NCBI RefSeq assembly: GCF_029227915.1 | Contig: NC_079879.1 | Coordinates: forward strand, 682,001-746,000 | From: Hydractinia symbiolongicarpus | Taxonomy: Eukaryota > Cnidaria > Hydrozoa > Anthoathecata > Hydractiniidae | Direction: 5' to 3' | DNA length: 64,000 nt | Shown: positions 1 through 12,575 of the stretch, in pieces | Position numbering within the stretch: position 1 is the first letter of the stretch | How the letters are laid out: every line of letters starts with the position of its first letter | Made by a program: the position numbers and the translations under genes | Notes under the pieces: generated by a model | What the model was told of the DNA's origin: nothing | Seen by the model: only the letters and a program-made list of their open reading frames with translations | Database searches by the model: none

Positions 1-202
1 TTCACCACTAAAACGCATGAGACTTGTAGTTTTCAAAAATGATTTCATTTTTGATGAGACGCTGAATAAAAGAAGTTTAATCGCCGGCAAACAAAAACCC
101 GCGATTTCCCGTAAATCCCGGGCTTGGCCAGTATAGTCGAATGTATACAAGGAAAGTACCCAGGGAGTAAACTGATTTCCCGAACGATTCTTTAAATTAT
201 TT

Positions 203-405
203 TTCACCACTAAAACGCATGAGACTTGTAGTTTACAAAAATATTTTCATTTTTGATGAGACGCTGAATAAAAGAAGTTTAATCGCCGGCAAACGAAAAC
301 CCGCGATTTTCCGTATATCACGGACTCGGCCCGTATAGTCAAAAGTATACAAAGAAAGTACCCAGGGAGTAAACTCATTTCCCGAACGATTTTTTAAATT
401 ATTTT
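203..405 (+). repeat. Monomer variant with TATATCACGG core and AAAATATTTT palindrome
   Basis: A recurrent subtype, recognisable by GTTTACAAAAATATTTTC in place of the usual dyad start and by TTTTCCGTATATCACGGAC in the core. Other copies lie at about 2,860, 4,067, 9,340, 10,150, 12,180, 15,211, 30,420, 32,041, 33,250, 34,067, 35,290, 36,110, 38,937, 40,770 and 43,200. The long dyad is lost, but a perfect 10-bp palindrome AAAATATTTT takes its place. The copy near 9,355-9,385 is unique in having three extra Ts in this tract. The variant usually follows a monomer with TACATCCCGGACTC, so the two travel as a pair. Confidence 0.85.
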
Positions 406-2027
406 TTCACCACTAAAACGCACGAGACTTGTAGTTTTCAAAAATGATTTCATTTTTGATGAGACGCTGAATAAAAGGAGTTTAATCTCCGGCAAACGAA
501 AACCCGCGATTTCCCGTAGGTCCCTGACCCGGCCCGTATAGCCAAAAGTATACCAAGGAAATACGCAGGGAATAAACTCATTTCCCGAACGATTCTTTAA
601 ATTATTATTTCACCACTAAAACGCATGAGACTTGTAGTTTTCAAAAATGATTTCATTTTTGATGAGACGCTGATCAAAAGAAGTTTAATCGCCGGCAAAC
701 AAAAACCCGCGATTTCCCGTAAATCCCGGGCTTGGCCAGTATAGTCGAATGTATACGAAGAAAGTACCCAGAGAGCAAACTCATTTCCCGAACGATTTTT
801 TAAATTATTTTTTCATCACTAAAACGCATGAGACTTGTAGTTTTCAAAAATGATTTCATTTTTGATGAGACGCTGAATAAAAGGAGTTTAATCGCCGGCA
901 AACGAAAACCCACGATTTCCCGTAAATCCCGGACTCGGTCCTTGTAGTCAAAAGTATACAAGGAAAGTACGCAGGGAGTAAACTCATTTCCCGAACGATT
1001 CTTTAAATTTTTTTTCACCACTAAAACACATGAGACTTGTAGTTTTCAAAAGTGATTTCATTTTTGATGAGACGCTGAATAAAAGAAGTTAAATCGCCGG
1101 CAAACAAAAACCCGCCATTTCCCGTAAATCCCGGGCTTCGCCAGTATAGTCGAATGTATACAAGGAAAGTACCCAGGGAGTAAACTGATTTCCCGAACGA
1201 TTCTTTAAATTTTTTTTCACCACTAAAACGCATGAGACTTGTAGTTTACAAAAATATTTTCATTTTTCATGAGACGCTGAATAAAAGAAGTTTAATCTCC
1301 GGCAAACGAAAACCCGCGATTTCCCGTAGGTCCCTGACCCGGCCCGTATAGCCAAAAGTATACAAAGAAAATACGCAGGGAGTAAACTCATTTCCCGAAC
1401 GTTTCTTTAAATTATTATTTCACCACTAAAACGCATGAGACTTGTAGTTTTCAAAAATGATTTCCTTTTTGATGAGACGCTGAATAAAAGAAGTTTAATC
1501 GCCGGCAAACAAAAACCCGCGATTTCCCGTAAATCCCGGGCTTGGCCAGTATAGTCGAATGTATACGAAGAAAGTACCCAGAGAGCAAACTCATTTCCCG
1601 AACGATTTTTTAAATTATTTTTTCATCACTAAAACGCATGAGACTTGTAGTTTTCAAAAATGATTTCATTTTTTATGAGACGCTGAATAAAAGGAGTTTA
1701 ATCGCCGGCAAACGAAAACCCACGATTTCCCGTAAATCCCGGACTCGTTCCTTGTAGTCAAAAAGTATACAAAGAAAGTACGCAGGGAGTAAACTCATTT
1801 CCCGAACGATTCTTTAAATTTTTTTTCACCACTAAAACACATGAGACTTGTAGTTTTCAAAAATGTTTTCATTTTTGATGAGACGCTGAATAAAACAAGT
1901 TAAATCGCCGGCAATCGAAAACCCGCGATTTCCTGTAAATCCCGGGCCTGGCCCGTATAGTCGAATGTATACAAAGAAAGTACCCAGTGAGTAAACTGAT
2001 TTCCCGAGCGATTCTTTAAATTATTTT
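406..2027 (+). repeat. 4-monomer tandem duplication (~811 bp x 2)
   Basis: Units 406-1,215 and 1,216-2,027 have the same variant order: TAGGTCCCTGACC core, GCTTGGCCAG core with GTATACGAAG, a TTCATCACT-start monomer with CCTTGTAGTC, then a TTCACC monomer with ACACATGAG. The first monomer of the second unit is a hybrid. It starts like the 203-405 subtype (GTTTACAAAAATATTTTC) and ends like the 406-608 one (CTCCGG, TAGGTCCC), which marks the exchange. Confidence 0.75.
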
Positions 2028-2637
2028 TTCACCACTAAAACGCATGAGACTTGAAGTTTTTAAAAATGTTTTCATTTCTGATGAGACGCTAAATAAAAGA
2101 GGTTTAATCGCCGGCAAACAAAAACCCGCGATTTCCCGTAAATCCCGGGCTTGGCCCGTATAGTCGAATGTATACAAAGAAAGTACCCAGGGAGTAAACT
2201 CATTTCCCGAACGATTTTTTAAATTATTTTTTCACCACTAAAACGAATGAGACTTGTAGTTTATAAAAATGATTTCATTTTTGATGAGACGCTGAATAAA
2301 AGGAGTTTAATCGCCGGCAAACGAAAACCCGCGATTTCCCTTAAATCCCGGACTCGGCCTGTATAGTCAAAAGTATACAAATAAAGTACGCAGGGAGTAA
2401 ACTCATTTCCCGAACGATTCTTTAAATTATTTTTTCACCACTAAAACGCATGAGACTTGTAGTTTTCAAAAATGATTTCATTTTTGATGAGACGCCGAAT
2501 AAAAGGAGTTTAATCTCCGGCAAACAAAAACCCGCAATTTCCCGTAAATCCCGTACCCGGCCCGTATAGTCGAATGTATACAAAGAAAGTAAACTGGGAG
2601 TAAACTCATTTCCCGAACGATTTTTTAAATTGATTTT

Positions 2638-5070
2638 TTACCACTAAAACGCATAAGACATGTAGTTTTCAAAAATGATTTCATTTTTGATGAGACGCTG
2701 AATAAAAGGAGTTTAATCGCCGGCAAACGAAAACCCGCGATTTCCCGTACTTCCCGGACTCGGCCCGTATAGTCGAATGTATACAAGGAAAGTACCCAGG
2801 GAGTAAACTGATTTCCCGAACGATTCTTTAAAAATTTTTTTCACCACTAAAACGCATGAGACTTGTAGTTTACAAAAATATTTTCATTTTTGATGAGACG
2901 CTGAATAAAAGAAGTTTAATCGCCGGCAAACGAAAACCCGCGATTTTCCGTATATCACGGACTCGGCCCGTATAGTCAAAAGTATACAAAGAAAGTACCC
3001 AGGGAGTAAACTCATTTCCCGAACGATTTTTTAAATTATTTTTTCACCACTAAAACGCACGAGACTTGTAGTTTTCAAAAATGATTTCATTTTTGATGAG
3101 ACGCTGAATAAAAGGAGTTTAATCTCCGGCAAACGAAAATCTGCAATTTCCCGTTGGTCCCTGACCCGGCCCGTATAGCCAAAAGTATACAAAGAAAATA
3201 CGCAGGGAGTAAACTCATTTCCCGAACGATTCTTTAAATTATTATTTCACCACTAAAACGCATGAGACTTGTAGTTTTCAAAAATGATTTCATTTTTGAT
3301 GAGACGCTGAATAAAAGAAGTTTAATCGCCGGCAAAAAAAACCCCGCGATTTCCCGTAAATCCCGGGCTTGGCCAGTATAGTCGAATGTACACGAAGAAA
3401 GTACCCAGAGAGTAAACTCATTTCCCGAACAATTTTTTAAATTATTTTTTCATCACTAAAACGCATGAGACTTGTAGTTTTCAAAAATGATTTCATTTTT
3501 GATGAGACGCTGAATAAAAGGAGTTTAATCGCCGGCAAACGAAAACCCACGATTTCCCGTAAATCCCGGACTCGGTCCTTGTAGTTAAAAGTATACAAAG
3601 AAAGTACGCAGGGAGTAAACTCATTTCCCGAACGATTCTTTAAATTTTTTTTCACCACTAAAACGCATGAGACTTGTAGTTTTCAAAAATGTTTTCATTT
3701 TTGATGAGACGCTGAATAAAAGAAGTTAAATCGCCGGCAATCGAAAACCCGCGATTTCCTGTAAATCCCGGGCCTGGCCCGTATAGTCGAATGTATACAA
3801 AGAAAGTAAACTGGGAGTAAACTCATTTCCCGAACGATTTTTTAAATTGATTTTTTACCACTAAAACGCATAAGACATGTAGTTTTCAAAAATGATTTCA
3901 TTTTTGATGAGACGCTGAATAAAAGGAGTTTAATCGCCGGCAAACGAAAACCCGCGATTTCCCGTACATCCCGGACTCGGCCCGTATAGTCGAATGTATA
4001 CAAGGAAAGTACCCAGGGAGTAAACTGATTTCCCGAACGATTCTTTAAAAAATTTTTTCACCACTAAAACGCATGAGACTTGTAGTTTACAAAAATATTT
4101 TCATTTTTGATGAGACGCTGAATAAAAGAAGTTTTATCGCCGGCAAACGAAAATCCGCGATTTTCCGTATATCACGGACTCGGCCCGTATAGTCAAAAGT
4201 ATACAAAGAAAGTACCCAGGGAGTAAACTCATTTCCCGAACGATTTTTTAAATTATTTTTTCACCACTAAAACGCACGAGACTTGTAGTTTTCAAAAATG
4301 ATTTCATTTTTGATGAGACGCTGAATAAAAGGAGTTTAATCTCCGGCAAACGAAAATCCGCGATTTCCCGTTGGTCCCTGACCCGGCCCGTATAGCCAAA
4401 AGTAGACAAAGAAAATACGCAGGGAGTAAACTCATTTCCCGAACGATTCTTTAAATTTTTATTTCACCACTAAAACGCATGAGACTTGTAGTTTTCAAAA
4501 ATGATTTCATTTTTGATGAGACGCTGAATAAAAGAATTTTAATCGCCGGCAAACAAAAACCCGCGATTTCCCGTAAATCCCGGGCTTGGCCAGTATAGTC
4601 GAATGTACACGAAGAAAGTACCCAGAGAGTAAACTCATTTCCCGAACGATTTTTTAAATTATTTTTTCATCACTAAAACGCATGAGACTTGTAGTTTTCA
4701 AAAATGATTTCATTTTTGATGAGACGCTGAATAAAAGGAGTTTAATCGCCGGCAAACGAAAACCCACGATTTCCCGTAAATCCCGGACTCGGTCCTTGTA
4801 GTTAAAAGTATACAAAGAAAGTACGCAGGGAGTAAACTCATTTCCCGAACGATTCTTTAAATTTTTTTTCACCACTAAAACGCATGAGACTTGTAGTTTT
4901 CAAAAATGTTTTCATTTTTGATGAGACGCTGAATAAAAGAAGTTAAATCGCCGGCAATCGAAAACCCGTGATTTCCTGTAAATCCCGTGCCTGGCCCGTA
5001 TAGTCGAATGTATACAAAGAAAGTACCCAGTGAGTAAATTGATTTCCCGAGCGATTCTTTAAATTATTTT
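2638..5070 (+). repeat. 6-monomer HOR, two units (1,217 bp)
   Basis: Units 2,638-3,854 and 3,855-5,070. Each begins with a TTACCACT start and the rare CATAAGACATG mark and runs through the TATATCAC, TTGGTCCCTGACC, GGCCAG, CCTTGTAGTT and CAATCGAAAACC variants. The last monomer of the first unit is a hybrid: its beginning matches 4,870-4,990, but it ends with AAACTGGGAG, the tail that always precedes the TTACC/CATAAG monomer. That junction is what re-joins the unit to its own start. Confidence 0.85.
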
Positions 5071-6084
5071 TTCACCACAAAAACGCATGAGACTTGAAGT
5101 TTTTAAAAAAGTTTTCATTTCTGATGAGACGCTAAATAAAAGAGGTTTAATCGCCGGCAAACGAAAACCCGCGATTTCCCGTAAATCCCGGGCTTGGCCC
5201 GTATATTCGAATGTATACAAAGAAAGTACCCAGGGAGTAAACTCATTTCCCGAACGATTTTTTAAATTATTTTTTCACCACTAAAACGCATGAGACTTGT
5301 AATTTATAAAAATGATTTCATTTTTGATGAGACGCTGAATAAAAGAAGTTAAATCGCCGGCAATCGAAAACCCGCGATTTCCTGTAAATCCCGGGCCTGG
5401 CCCGTATAGTCGAATGTATACAAAGAAAGTACCCAGTAAGTAAATTGATTTCCCGAGCGATTCTTTAATTATTTTTTCACCACTAAAACGCATGAGACTT
5501 GAAGTTTTTAAAAATGTTTTCATTTCTGATGAGACGCTAAAGAAAAGAGGTTTAATCGCCGGCAAACGAAAACCCGCGATTTCCCGTAAATCCCGGGCTT
5601 GGCCCGTATTGTCGAATGTATACAAAGAAAGTACCCAGGGAGTAAACTCATTTCCCGAACGATTTTGTAAATTATTTTTTCACCACTAAAACGCATGAGA
5701 CTTGTAGTTTATAAAAATGATTTCATTTTTGATGAGACGCTGAATAAAAGGAGTTTAATCGCCGGCAAACGAAAACCCACGATTTCCCGTAAATCCCGGA
5801 CTCGTTGCTTGTAGTTAAAAGTATACAAAGAAAATACGCAGGGAGTAAAGTCATTTCCCGAACGATTCTTTAAATTATTATTTCACCACTAAAACGCATG
5901 AGACTTGTAGTTTTCAAAAATGATTTCATTTTTGATGAGACGCTGAATAAAAGAAGTTTAATCGCCGGCAAACAAAAACCCGCGATTTCCCGTAAATTCC
6001 GGGCTTGGCCAGTATAGTCAAATGTATACAAGGAAAGTACCCAGGGAGTAAACTGATTTCCCGAACGATTTTTTAAATTATTTT

Positions 6085-8517
6085 TTCATCACTAAAACGC
6101 ATGAGACTTGTAGTTTTCAAAAATGATTTCATTTTTGATGAGACGCTGGATAAAAGGAGTTTAATCGCCGGCAAACGAAAACCCACGATTTCCCGTAAAT
6201 CCCGGACTCGGCCCTTGTAGTCAAAAGTATAAAAAGAAAGTACGCAGGGAGTAAACTCATTTCCCGAACGATTCTTTAAATTTTTTTTCACCACTAAAAT
6301 ACATTAGACTTGTAGTTTTCAAAAATGATTTCATTTTTGATGAGACGCTGAATAAAAGAAGTTTAATCGCCGGCAAACAAAAACCCGCGATTTCCCGTAA
6401 ATTCCGGGCTTGGCCAGTATAGTCAAATGTATACAAGGAAAGTACCCAGGGAGTAAACTGATTTCCCGAACGATTCTTTAAATTTTTTTTCACCACTAAA
6501 ACGCATGAGACTTGTAGTTTACAAAAATATTTTCATTTTTGATGAGACGCTGAATAAAAGAAGTTTAATCTCCGGCAAACGAAAACCCGCGATTTCCCGT
6601 AGGTCCCTGACCCGGCCCGTATAGCCAAAAGTATACAAAGAAAATAAGCAGGGAGTAAACTCATTTCCCGAACGATTCTTTAAATTATTATTTCACCACT
6701 AAAACGCATGAGACTTGTAGTTTTCAAAAATGATTTCATTTTTGATGAGACGCTGAATAAAAGAAGTTTAATCGCCGGCAAACAAAAACCCGCGATTTCC
6801 CGTAAATCCCGGGCTTGGCCAGTATAGTCGAATGTATATGAAGAAAGTACCCAGAGAGCAAACTCATTTCCCAAACGATTTTTTAAATTATTTTTTCATC
6901 ACTAAAACGCATGAGACTTGTAGTTTTCAAAAATGATTTCATTTTTGATGAGACGCTGAATAAAAGGAGTTTAATCGCCGGGAAACGAAAACCCACGATT
7001 TCCCGTAAATCCCGGACTCGGTCCTTGTAGTCAAAAGTATACAAAGAAAGTACGCAGGGAGTAAACTCATTTCCCGAGCGATTCTTTAAATTATTTTTTC
7101 ACCACTAAAACGCATGAGACTTGAAGTTTTTAAAAATGTTTTCATTTCTGATGAGACGCTGAATAAAAGAAGTTTAATCGCCGGCAAACAAAAACCCGCG
7201 ATTTCCCGTAAATTCCAGGCTTGGCCAGTATAGTCAAATGTATACAAGGAAAGTACCCAGGGAGTAAACTGATTTCCCGAACGATTTTTTAAATTATTTT
7301 TTCATCACTAAAACGCATGAGACTTGTAGTTTTCAAAAATGATTTCATTTTTGATAATACGCTGAATAAAAGGAGTTTAATCGCCGGCAAACGAAAACCC
7401 ACGATTTCCCGTAAATCCCGGACTCGGCCCTTGTAGTCAAAAGTATAAAAAGAAAGTACGCAGGGAGTAAACTCATTTCCCGAACGATTCTTTAAATTTT
7501 TTTTCACCACTAAAATACATTAGACTTGTAGTTTTCAAAAATGATTTCATTTTTGATGAGACGCTGAATAAAAGAAGTTTAATCGCCGGCAAACAAAAAC
7601 CCGCGATTTCCCGTAAATTCCGGGCTTGGCCAGTATAGTCAAATGTATACAAGGAAAGTACCCAGGGAGTAAACTGATTTCCCGAACGATTCTTTAAATT
7701 TTTTTTCACCACTAAAACGCATGAGACTTGTAGTTTACAAAAATATTTTCATTTTTGATGAGACGCTGAATAAAAGAAGTTTAATCTCCGGCAAACGAAA
7801 ACCCGCGATTTCCCGTAGGTCCCTGACCCGGCCCGTATAGCCAAAAGTATACAAAGAAAATAAGCAGGGAGTAAACTCATTTCCCGAACGATTCTTTAAA
7901 TTATTATTTCACCACTAAAACGCATGAGACTTGTAGTTTTCAAAAATGATTTCATTTTTGATGAGACGCTGAATAAAAGAAGTTTAATCGCCGGCAAACA
8001 AAAACCCGCGATTTCCCGTAAATCCCGGGCTTGGCCAGTATAGTCGAATGTATACGAAGAAAGTACCCAGAGAGCAAACTCATTTCCCAAACGATTTTTT
8101 AAATTATTTTTTCATCACTAAAACGCATGAGACTTGTAGTTTTCAAAAATGATTTCATTTTTGATGAGACGCTGAATAAAAGGAGTTTAATCGCCGGTAA
8201 ACGAAAACCCACGATTTCCCGTAAATCCCGGACTCGGTCCTTGTAGTCAAAAGTATACAAAGAAAGTACGCAGGGAGTAAACTCATTTCCCGAGCGATTC
8301 TTTAAATTATTTTTTCACCACTAAAACGCATGAGACTTGAAGTTTTTAAAAATGTTTTCATTTCTGATGAGACGCTAAATAAAAGAGGTTTAATCGCCGG
8401 CAAACGAAAACCCGCGATTTCCCGTAAATCCCGGGCTTGGCCCGTATAGTCGAATGTATACAAAGAAAGTACCCAGGGAGTAAACTCATTTCCCGAACGA
8501 TTTTTTTAAATTATTTT
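6085..8517 (+). repeat. 6-monomer HOR, two units (1,216 bp), with TTCATCACT starts
   Basis: Units 6,085-7,300 and 7,301-8,517. The order is: TTCATCACT with GGCCCTTGTAG; ATACATTAG with AAATTCCGGG; TAGGTCCC; GGCCAG with CCCAAACG; TTCATCACT with GGTCCTTG; and GAAGTTTTTAAAAATG. This is the basic unit from which the 7-mer and 8-mer units at 21,903-27,577 are built. The last monomer of the first unit is a hybrid of the GAAGTTTTT and AAATTCCAGG types; in the second it is the non-hybrid form that leads out of the array. Confidence 0.85.
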
Positions 8518-8720
8518 TTCACCACTAAAACGCATGAGACTTGTAGTTTATAAAAATGATTTTATTTTTGATGAGACGCTGAATAAAAGGAGTTTAATCG
8601 CCGGCAAACGAAAACCCACGATTTCCCGTAAATCCCGGACTCGGTCCTTGTAGTCAAAAGTATACAAAGAAGGTACGCAGGGAGTAAACTCATTTCCCGA
8701 ACGATTCTTTAAATTATTAT

Positions 8721-9126
8721 TTCACCACTAAAACGCATGAGACTTGTAGTTTTCAAAAATGTTTTCATTCTTGATAAGGCGCTGAAAAAAAAAAGTTTAA
8801 TCGCCGGCAATCGAAAACCCGAGATTTCCCGTAAATCCCGGGCTTGACCCCTATAGTCAAAAGTACACAAAGAAAGTACCCAGGCAGTAAACTCATTTTT
8901 GGAACGTTTTTTTGAATTATCTTTTCACCACTATAACGCATGAGACTTGTAGTATTCAAAAATGTTTTCATTTTTGATGGGACGCTGAATAGAAGATGTT
9001 TAATCGCCGGCAAACGAAAACCCGCGATTTCCCGTAAATTCCGGTCTTGGCCCGTATAGTCGAATGTATACAAAGAAAGTACCCAGGGAGTAAACTCACT
9101 TCCCGAACGATTTTTTAAATTATTTT
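8721..9126 (+). repeat. Most divergent monomer pair (TTTTGGAACG type)
   Basis: Two adjacent 203-bp monomers (8,721-8,923 and 8,924-9,126) form the most diverged subtype. The first has TTCTTGATAAG, a run of ten A after GCTG, CAATCGAAAACCCGAG, CTTGACCCCTATAG, AGGCAGTAAAC and TTTTTGGAACGTTTTTTTG where other monomers have TTTCCCGAACGATTC. The second begins CACCACTATAACG and has GTAGTATTC and GATGGGACGC. The TTTTGGAAC mark occurs about 15 times, at roughly 8.9, 10.9, 11.7, 30.0, 31.4, 33.0, 34.9, 35.9, 36.9, 37.5, 38.5, 40.3, 42.8, 44.0 and 46.4 kb. I see none before 8.7 kb, between 12 and 29.9 kb, or after 46.6 kb. Confidence 0.88.
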
Positions 9127-10750
9127 TTCACCACTAAAACGCATGAGACTTGTAGTTTATAAAAATGATTTCATTTTTGATGAGACGCTGAATAAAAGGA
9201 GTTTAATCGCCGGCAAACGAAAACCCGCGATTTCCCGTACATCCCGGACTCGGCCCGTATAGTCGAATGTATACAAGGAAAGTAACCAGGGAGTAAACTG
9301 ATTTTCCGAACGATTCTTTAAATTTTTTTTCACCACTAAAACGCATGAGACTTGTAGTTTACAAAAATATTTTTTTCATTTTTGATGAGACGCTGAATAA
9401 AAGAAGTTTAATCGCCGGCAAACGAAAACCCGCGATTTTCCGTATATCACGGACTCGGCCCGTATAGTCAAAAGTATACAAATAAAGTACCCAGGGAGTA
9501 AACTCATTTCCCGAACGATTCTTTAAATTATTTTTTCACCACTAAAACGCATGAGACTTGTAGTTTTCAAAAATGATTTCATTTTTCATAAGACGCTGAA
9601 TAAAAGGAGTTTAATCGCCGGCAAACGAAAACACGCGATTTCCCGTATATCCCGGACTTGCCCCGTATAGTCGAATGTATACAAAGATAGTACCCAGGGA
9701 GTAAACTCATTTCCCGAACGATGTTTTAAATAATTTTTTCACCACTAAAACGCATGAGACTTGTAGTTTTCAAAAATGATTTCATTTTTGATGAGACGCC
9801 GAATAAAAGGAGTTTAATCTCCGGCAAACAAAAACCCGCAATTTCCTGTAAATCCCGGACCCGGCCCGTATAGTCGAATTTATACAAAGAAAGTAAACTG
9901 GGAGTAAACTCATTTCCCGAACGATTTTTTAAATTGATTTTTTACCACTAAAACGCATAAGACTTGCAGTTTTTAAAAATGATTTCATTTTTGATGAGAC
10001 GCTGAATAAAAGGAGTTTAATCGCCGGCAAACGAAAACCCGCGATTTCCCGTACATCCCGGACTCGGCCCGTATAGTGGAATGTATACAAGGAAAGTACC
10101 CAGGGAGTAAACTGATTTCCCGAACGATTCTTTAAATTTTTTTCACCACTAAAACGCATGAGACTTGTAGTTTACAAAAATACTTTCATTTTTGATGAGA
10201 CGCTGAATAAAAGAAGTTTAATCGCCGGCAAACGAAAACCCGCGATTTTCCGTATATCACGGACTCGGCCCGTATAGTCAAAAGTATACAAAGAAAGTAC
10301 CCAGGGAGTAAACTCATTTCCCGAACGATTTTTTAAATTATTTTTTCACCACTAAAACGCACGAGACTTGTAGTTTTCAAAAATGATTTCATTTTTGATG
10401 AGACGCTGATTAAAAGGAGTTTAATCTCCGGCAAACGAAAATCCGCGATTACCCGTTGGTTCCTGACTCGGCCCGTATAGCCAAAAGTATACAAAGAAAA
10501 TACACAGGGAGTAAACTAATTTCCCGAACGATTCTTTAAATTATTATTTCACCACTAAAACGCATGAGACTTGTAGTTTTCAAAAATGATTTCATTTTTG
10601 ATGAGACGCTGAATAAAAGAAGTTTAATCGCCGGCAAACAAAAACCCGCTATTTCCCGTAAATCCCGGGCTTGGCCAGTATAGTCGAATGTATACGAAGA
10701 AAGTACCCAGAAAGTAAACTCATTTCCCGAACGATTTTTTAAATTATTTT

Positions 10751-10953
10751 TTCATCACTAAAACGCATGAGACTTGTAGTTTTCAAAAATGATTTCATTT
10801 TTGATGAGACGCTGAATAAAAGGAGTTTAATCGCCGGCAAACGAAAACCCGAGATTTCCCGTAAATCCCGGGCTTGACCCCTATAGTCAAAAGTACACAA
10901 AGAAAGTACCCAGGCAGTAAACTCATTTTTGGAACGTTTTTTTGAATTATCTT
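10751..10953 (+). repeat. Hybrid monomer joining an ordinary and a divergent subtype
   Basis: The left part (TTCATCACT start, AAAAGGAGTTTAATCGCCGG) is an ordinary monomer. From CCGAGATTTCCCG on it is the divergent TTTTGGAACG type (CTTGACCCCTATAG, AGGCAGTAAAC). The switch lies in the GC-rich core, between about 10,810 and 10,850. At the equivalent place in the duplicate (about 29,400) there is a different, non-hybrid series of monomers, so the exchange came after, or was lost since, the large duplication. Confidence 0.8.
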
Positions 10954-12575
10954 TTCACCACTATAACGCATGAGACTTGTAGTATTCAAAAATGTTTTCA
11001 TTTTTGATGGGACGCTGAATAGAAGAAGTTTAATCGCCGGCAAACGAAAACCCGCGATTTCCCGTAAATCCCGGGCTTGGGCCGTATAGTCGAATGTATA
11101 CAAAGAAAGTACCCAGGGAGTAAACTCATTTCCCGAACGATTTTTTAAATTATTTTTTCACCACTAAAACGCACGAGACTTGTAGTTTTCAAAAATGATT
11201 TCATTTCTGATGAGACACTAAATAAAAGAGGTTTAATCGCCGGCAAACGAAAACACGCGATTTCCCGTAAATCCCGGGCTTGGCCCGTATAGTCGAATGT
11301 ATACAAAGAAAGTACCCAGGGAGTAAACTCATTTCCCGAACGATTTTTTAAATTATTTTTTCACCACTAAAACGCATGAGACTTGTAGTTTATAAAAATG
11401 ATTTTATTTTTGATGAGACGCTGAATAAAAGGAGTTTAATCGCCGGCAAACGAAAACCCACGATTTCCCGTAAATCCCGGACTCGGTCCTTGTAGTTAAA
11501 TGTATACAAAGAAAGTACGCAGGGAGTAAACTCATTTCCCGAACGATTCTTTAAATTATTATTTCACCACTAAAACGCATGAGACTTGTAGTTTTCAAAA
11601 ATGTTTTCATTCTTGATAAGACGCTGAAAAAAAAAAGTTTAATCGCCGGCAATCGAAAACCCGAGATTTCCCGTAAATCCCGGGCTTGACCCTTATAGTC
11701 AAAAGTACACAAAGAAAGTACCCAGGCAGTAAACTCATTTTTGGAACGTTTTTTTGAATTATCTTTTCACCACTATAACGCATGAGACTTGTAGTATTCA
11801 AAAATGTTTTCATTTTTGATGGGACGCTGAATAGAAGATGTTTAATCGCCGGCAAACGAAAACCCGCGATTTCCCGTAAATTCCGGTCTTGGCCCGTATA
11901 GTCGAATGTATACAAAGAAAGTACCCAGGGAGTAAACTCATTTCCCGAACGATTTTTTAAATTAATTTTTCACCACTAAAACGCATGAGACTTGTAGTTT
12001 ATAAAAATGATTTCATTTTTGATGAGACGCTGAATAAAAGGAGTTTAATCGCCGGCAAACGAAAACCCGCGATTTCCCGTACATCCCGGACTCGGCCCGT
12101 ATAGTCGAATGTATACAAGGAAAGTAACCAGGGAGTAAACTGATTTCCCGAACGATTCTTTAAATTTTTTTTCACCACTAAAACGCATGAGACTTGTAGT
12201 TTACAAAAATATTTTCATTTTTGATGAGACGCTGAATAAAAGAAGTTTAATCGCCGGCAAACGAAAACCCGCGATTTTCCGTATATCACGGACTCGGCCC
12301 GTATAGTCAAAAGTATACAAAGAAAGTACCCGGGGAGTAAACTCATTTCCCGAACGATTTTTTAAATTATTTTTTCACCACTAAAACGCACGAGACTTGT
12401 AGTTTTCAAAAATGATTTCATTTTTGATGAGACGCTGAATAAAAGGAGTTTAATCTCCGGCAAACGAAAACCCGCGATTTCCCGTACGTCCCTGACCCGG
12501 CCCGTATAGGCAAAAGTATACAAAGAAAGTACCCAGGGAGTAAACTCATTTCTCGAACGATTCTTTAAATTATTT

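Larger units (their letters stand above)
1..12358 (+). repeat. Segmental duplication within the satellite, copy 1
   Basis: The ordered series of monomer variants in this 12.4-kb stretch is found again at 15,009-30,607. Matching positions are offset by 15,008 at the left edge, 14,805 from about 540 to 2,400, and 14,602 from about 2,640 to 5,800. After expansions in the other copy the offset is 19,264 near 8,090, 18,653 near 10,000 and 18,248 near 11,600. Each step is a whole number of monomers (one to several times 203), as expected from unequal exchange after one large duplication. The left boundary is the window edge, so the true extent may be larger. Confidence 0.85.

Noticed and set aside
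470-485. AAAAGGAG followed by TTTAAT looks like a bacterial ribosome binding site and recurs in most units.
   Set aside because: No start codon at proper spacing leads to a conserved frame, and the array is plainly eukaryotic satellite.
2159-2172. CENP-B box candidate: CCCGTATAGTCGAA on the plus strand, in monomers with the GTCGAATG variant.
   Set aside because: The reverse CENP-B core needs four bases between the central T and CGAA; here there are three. Other core positions fit, so it is a near miss by one base, and most monomers have GTCAAAAG instead. It does not meet the known motif.
5087-5284. Plus-strand 65-codon frames at 5,087, 5,492 and 20,500.
   Set aside because: They are the other strand of the same repeat, open only in monomers with GAAGTTTTT or GCAGTTTTC starts. 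They are byproducts of subtype sequence.
8785-8796. The run of ten A in the divergent monomer as a retroposon tail.
   Set aside because: It lies inside a full-length monomer at the normal place of GAATAAAAG, with satellite on both sides and no target-site duplication.
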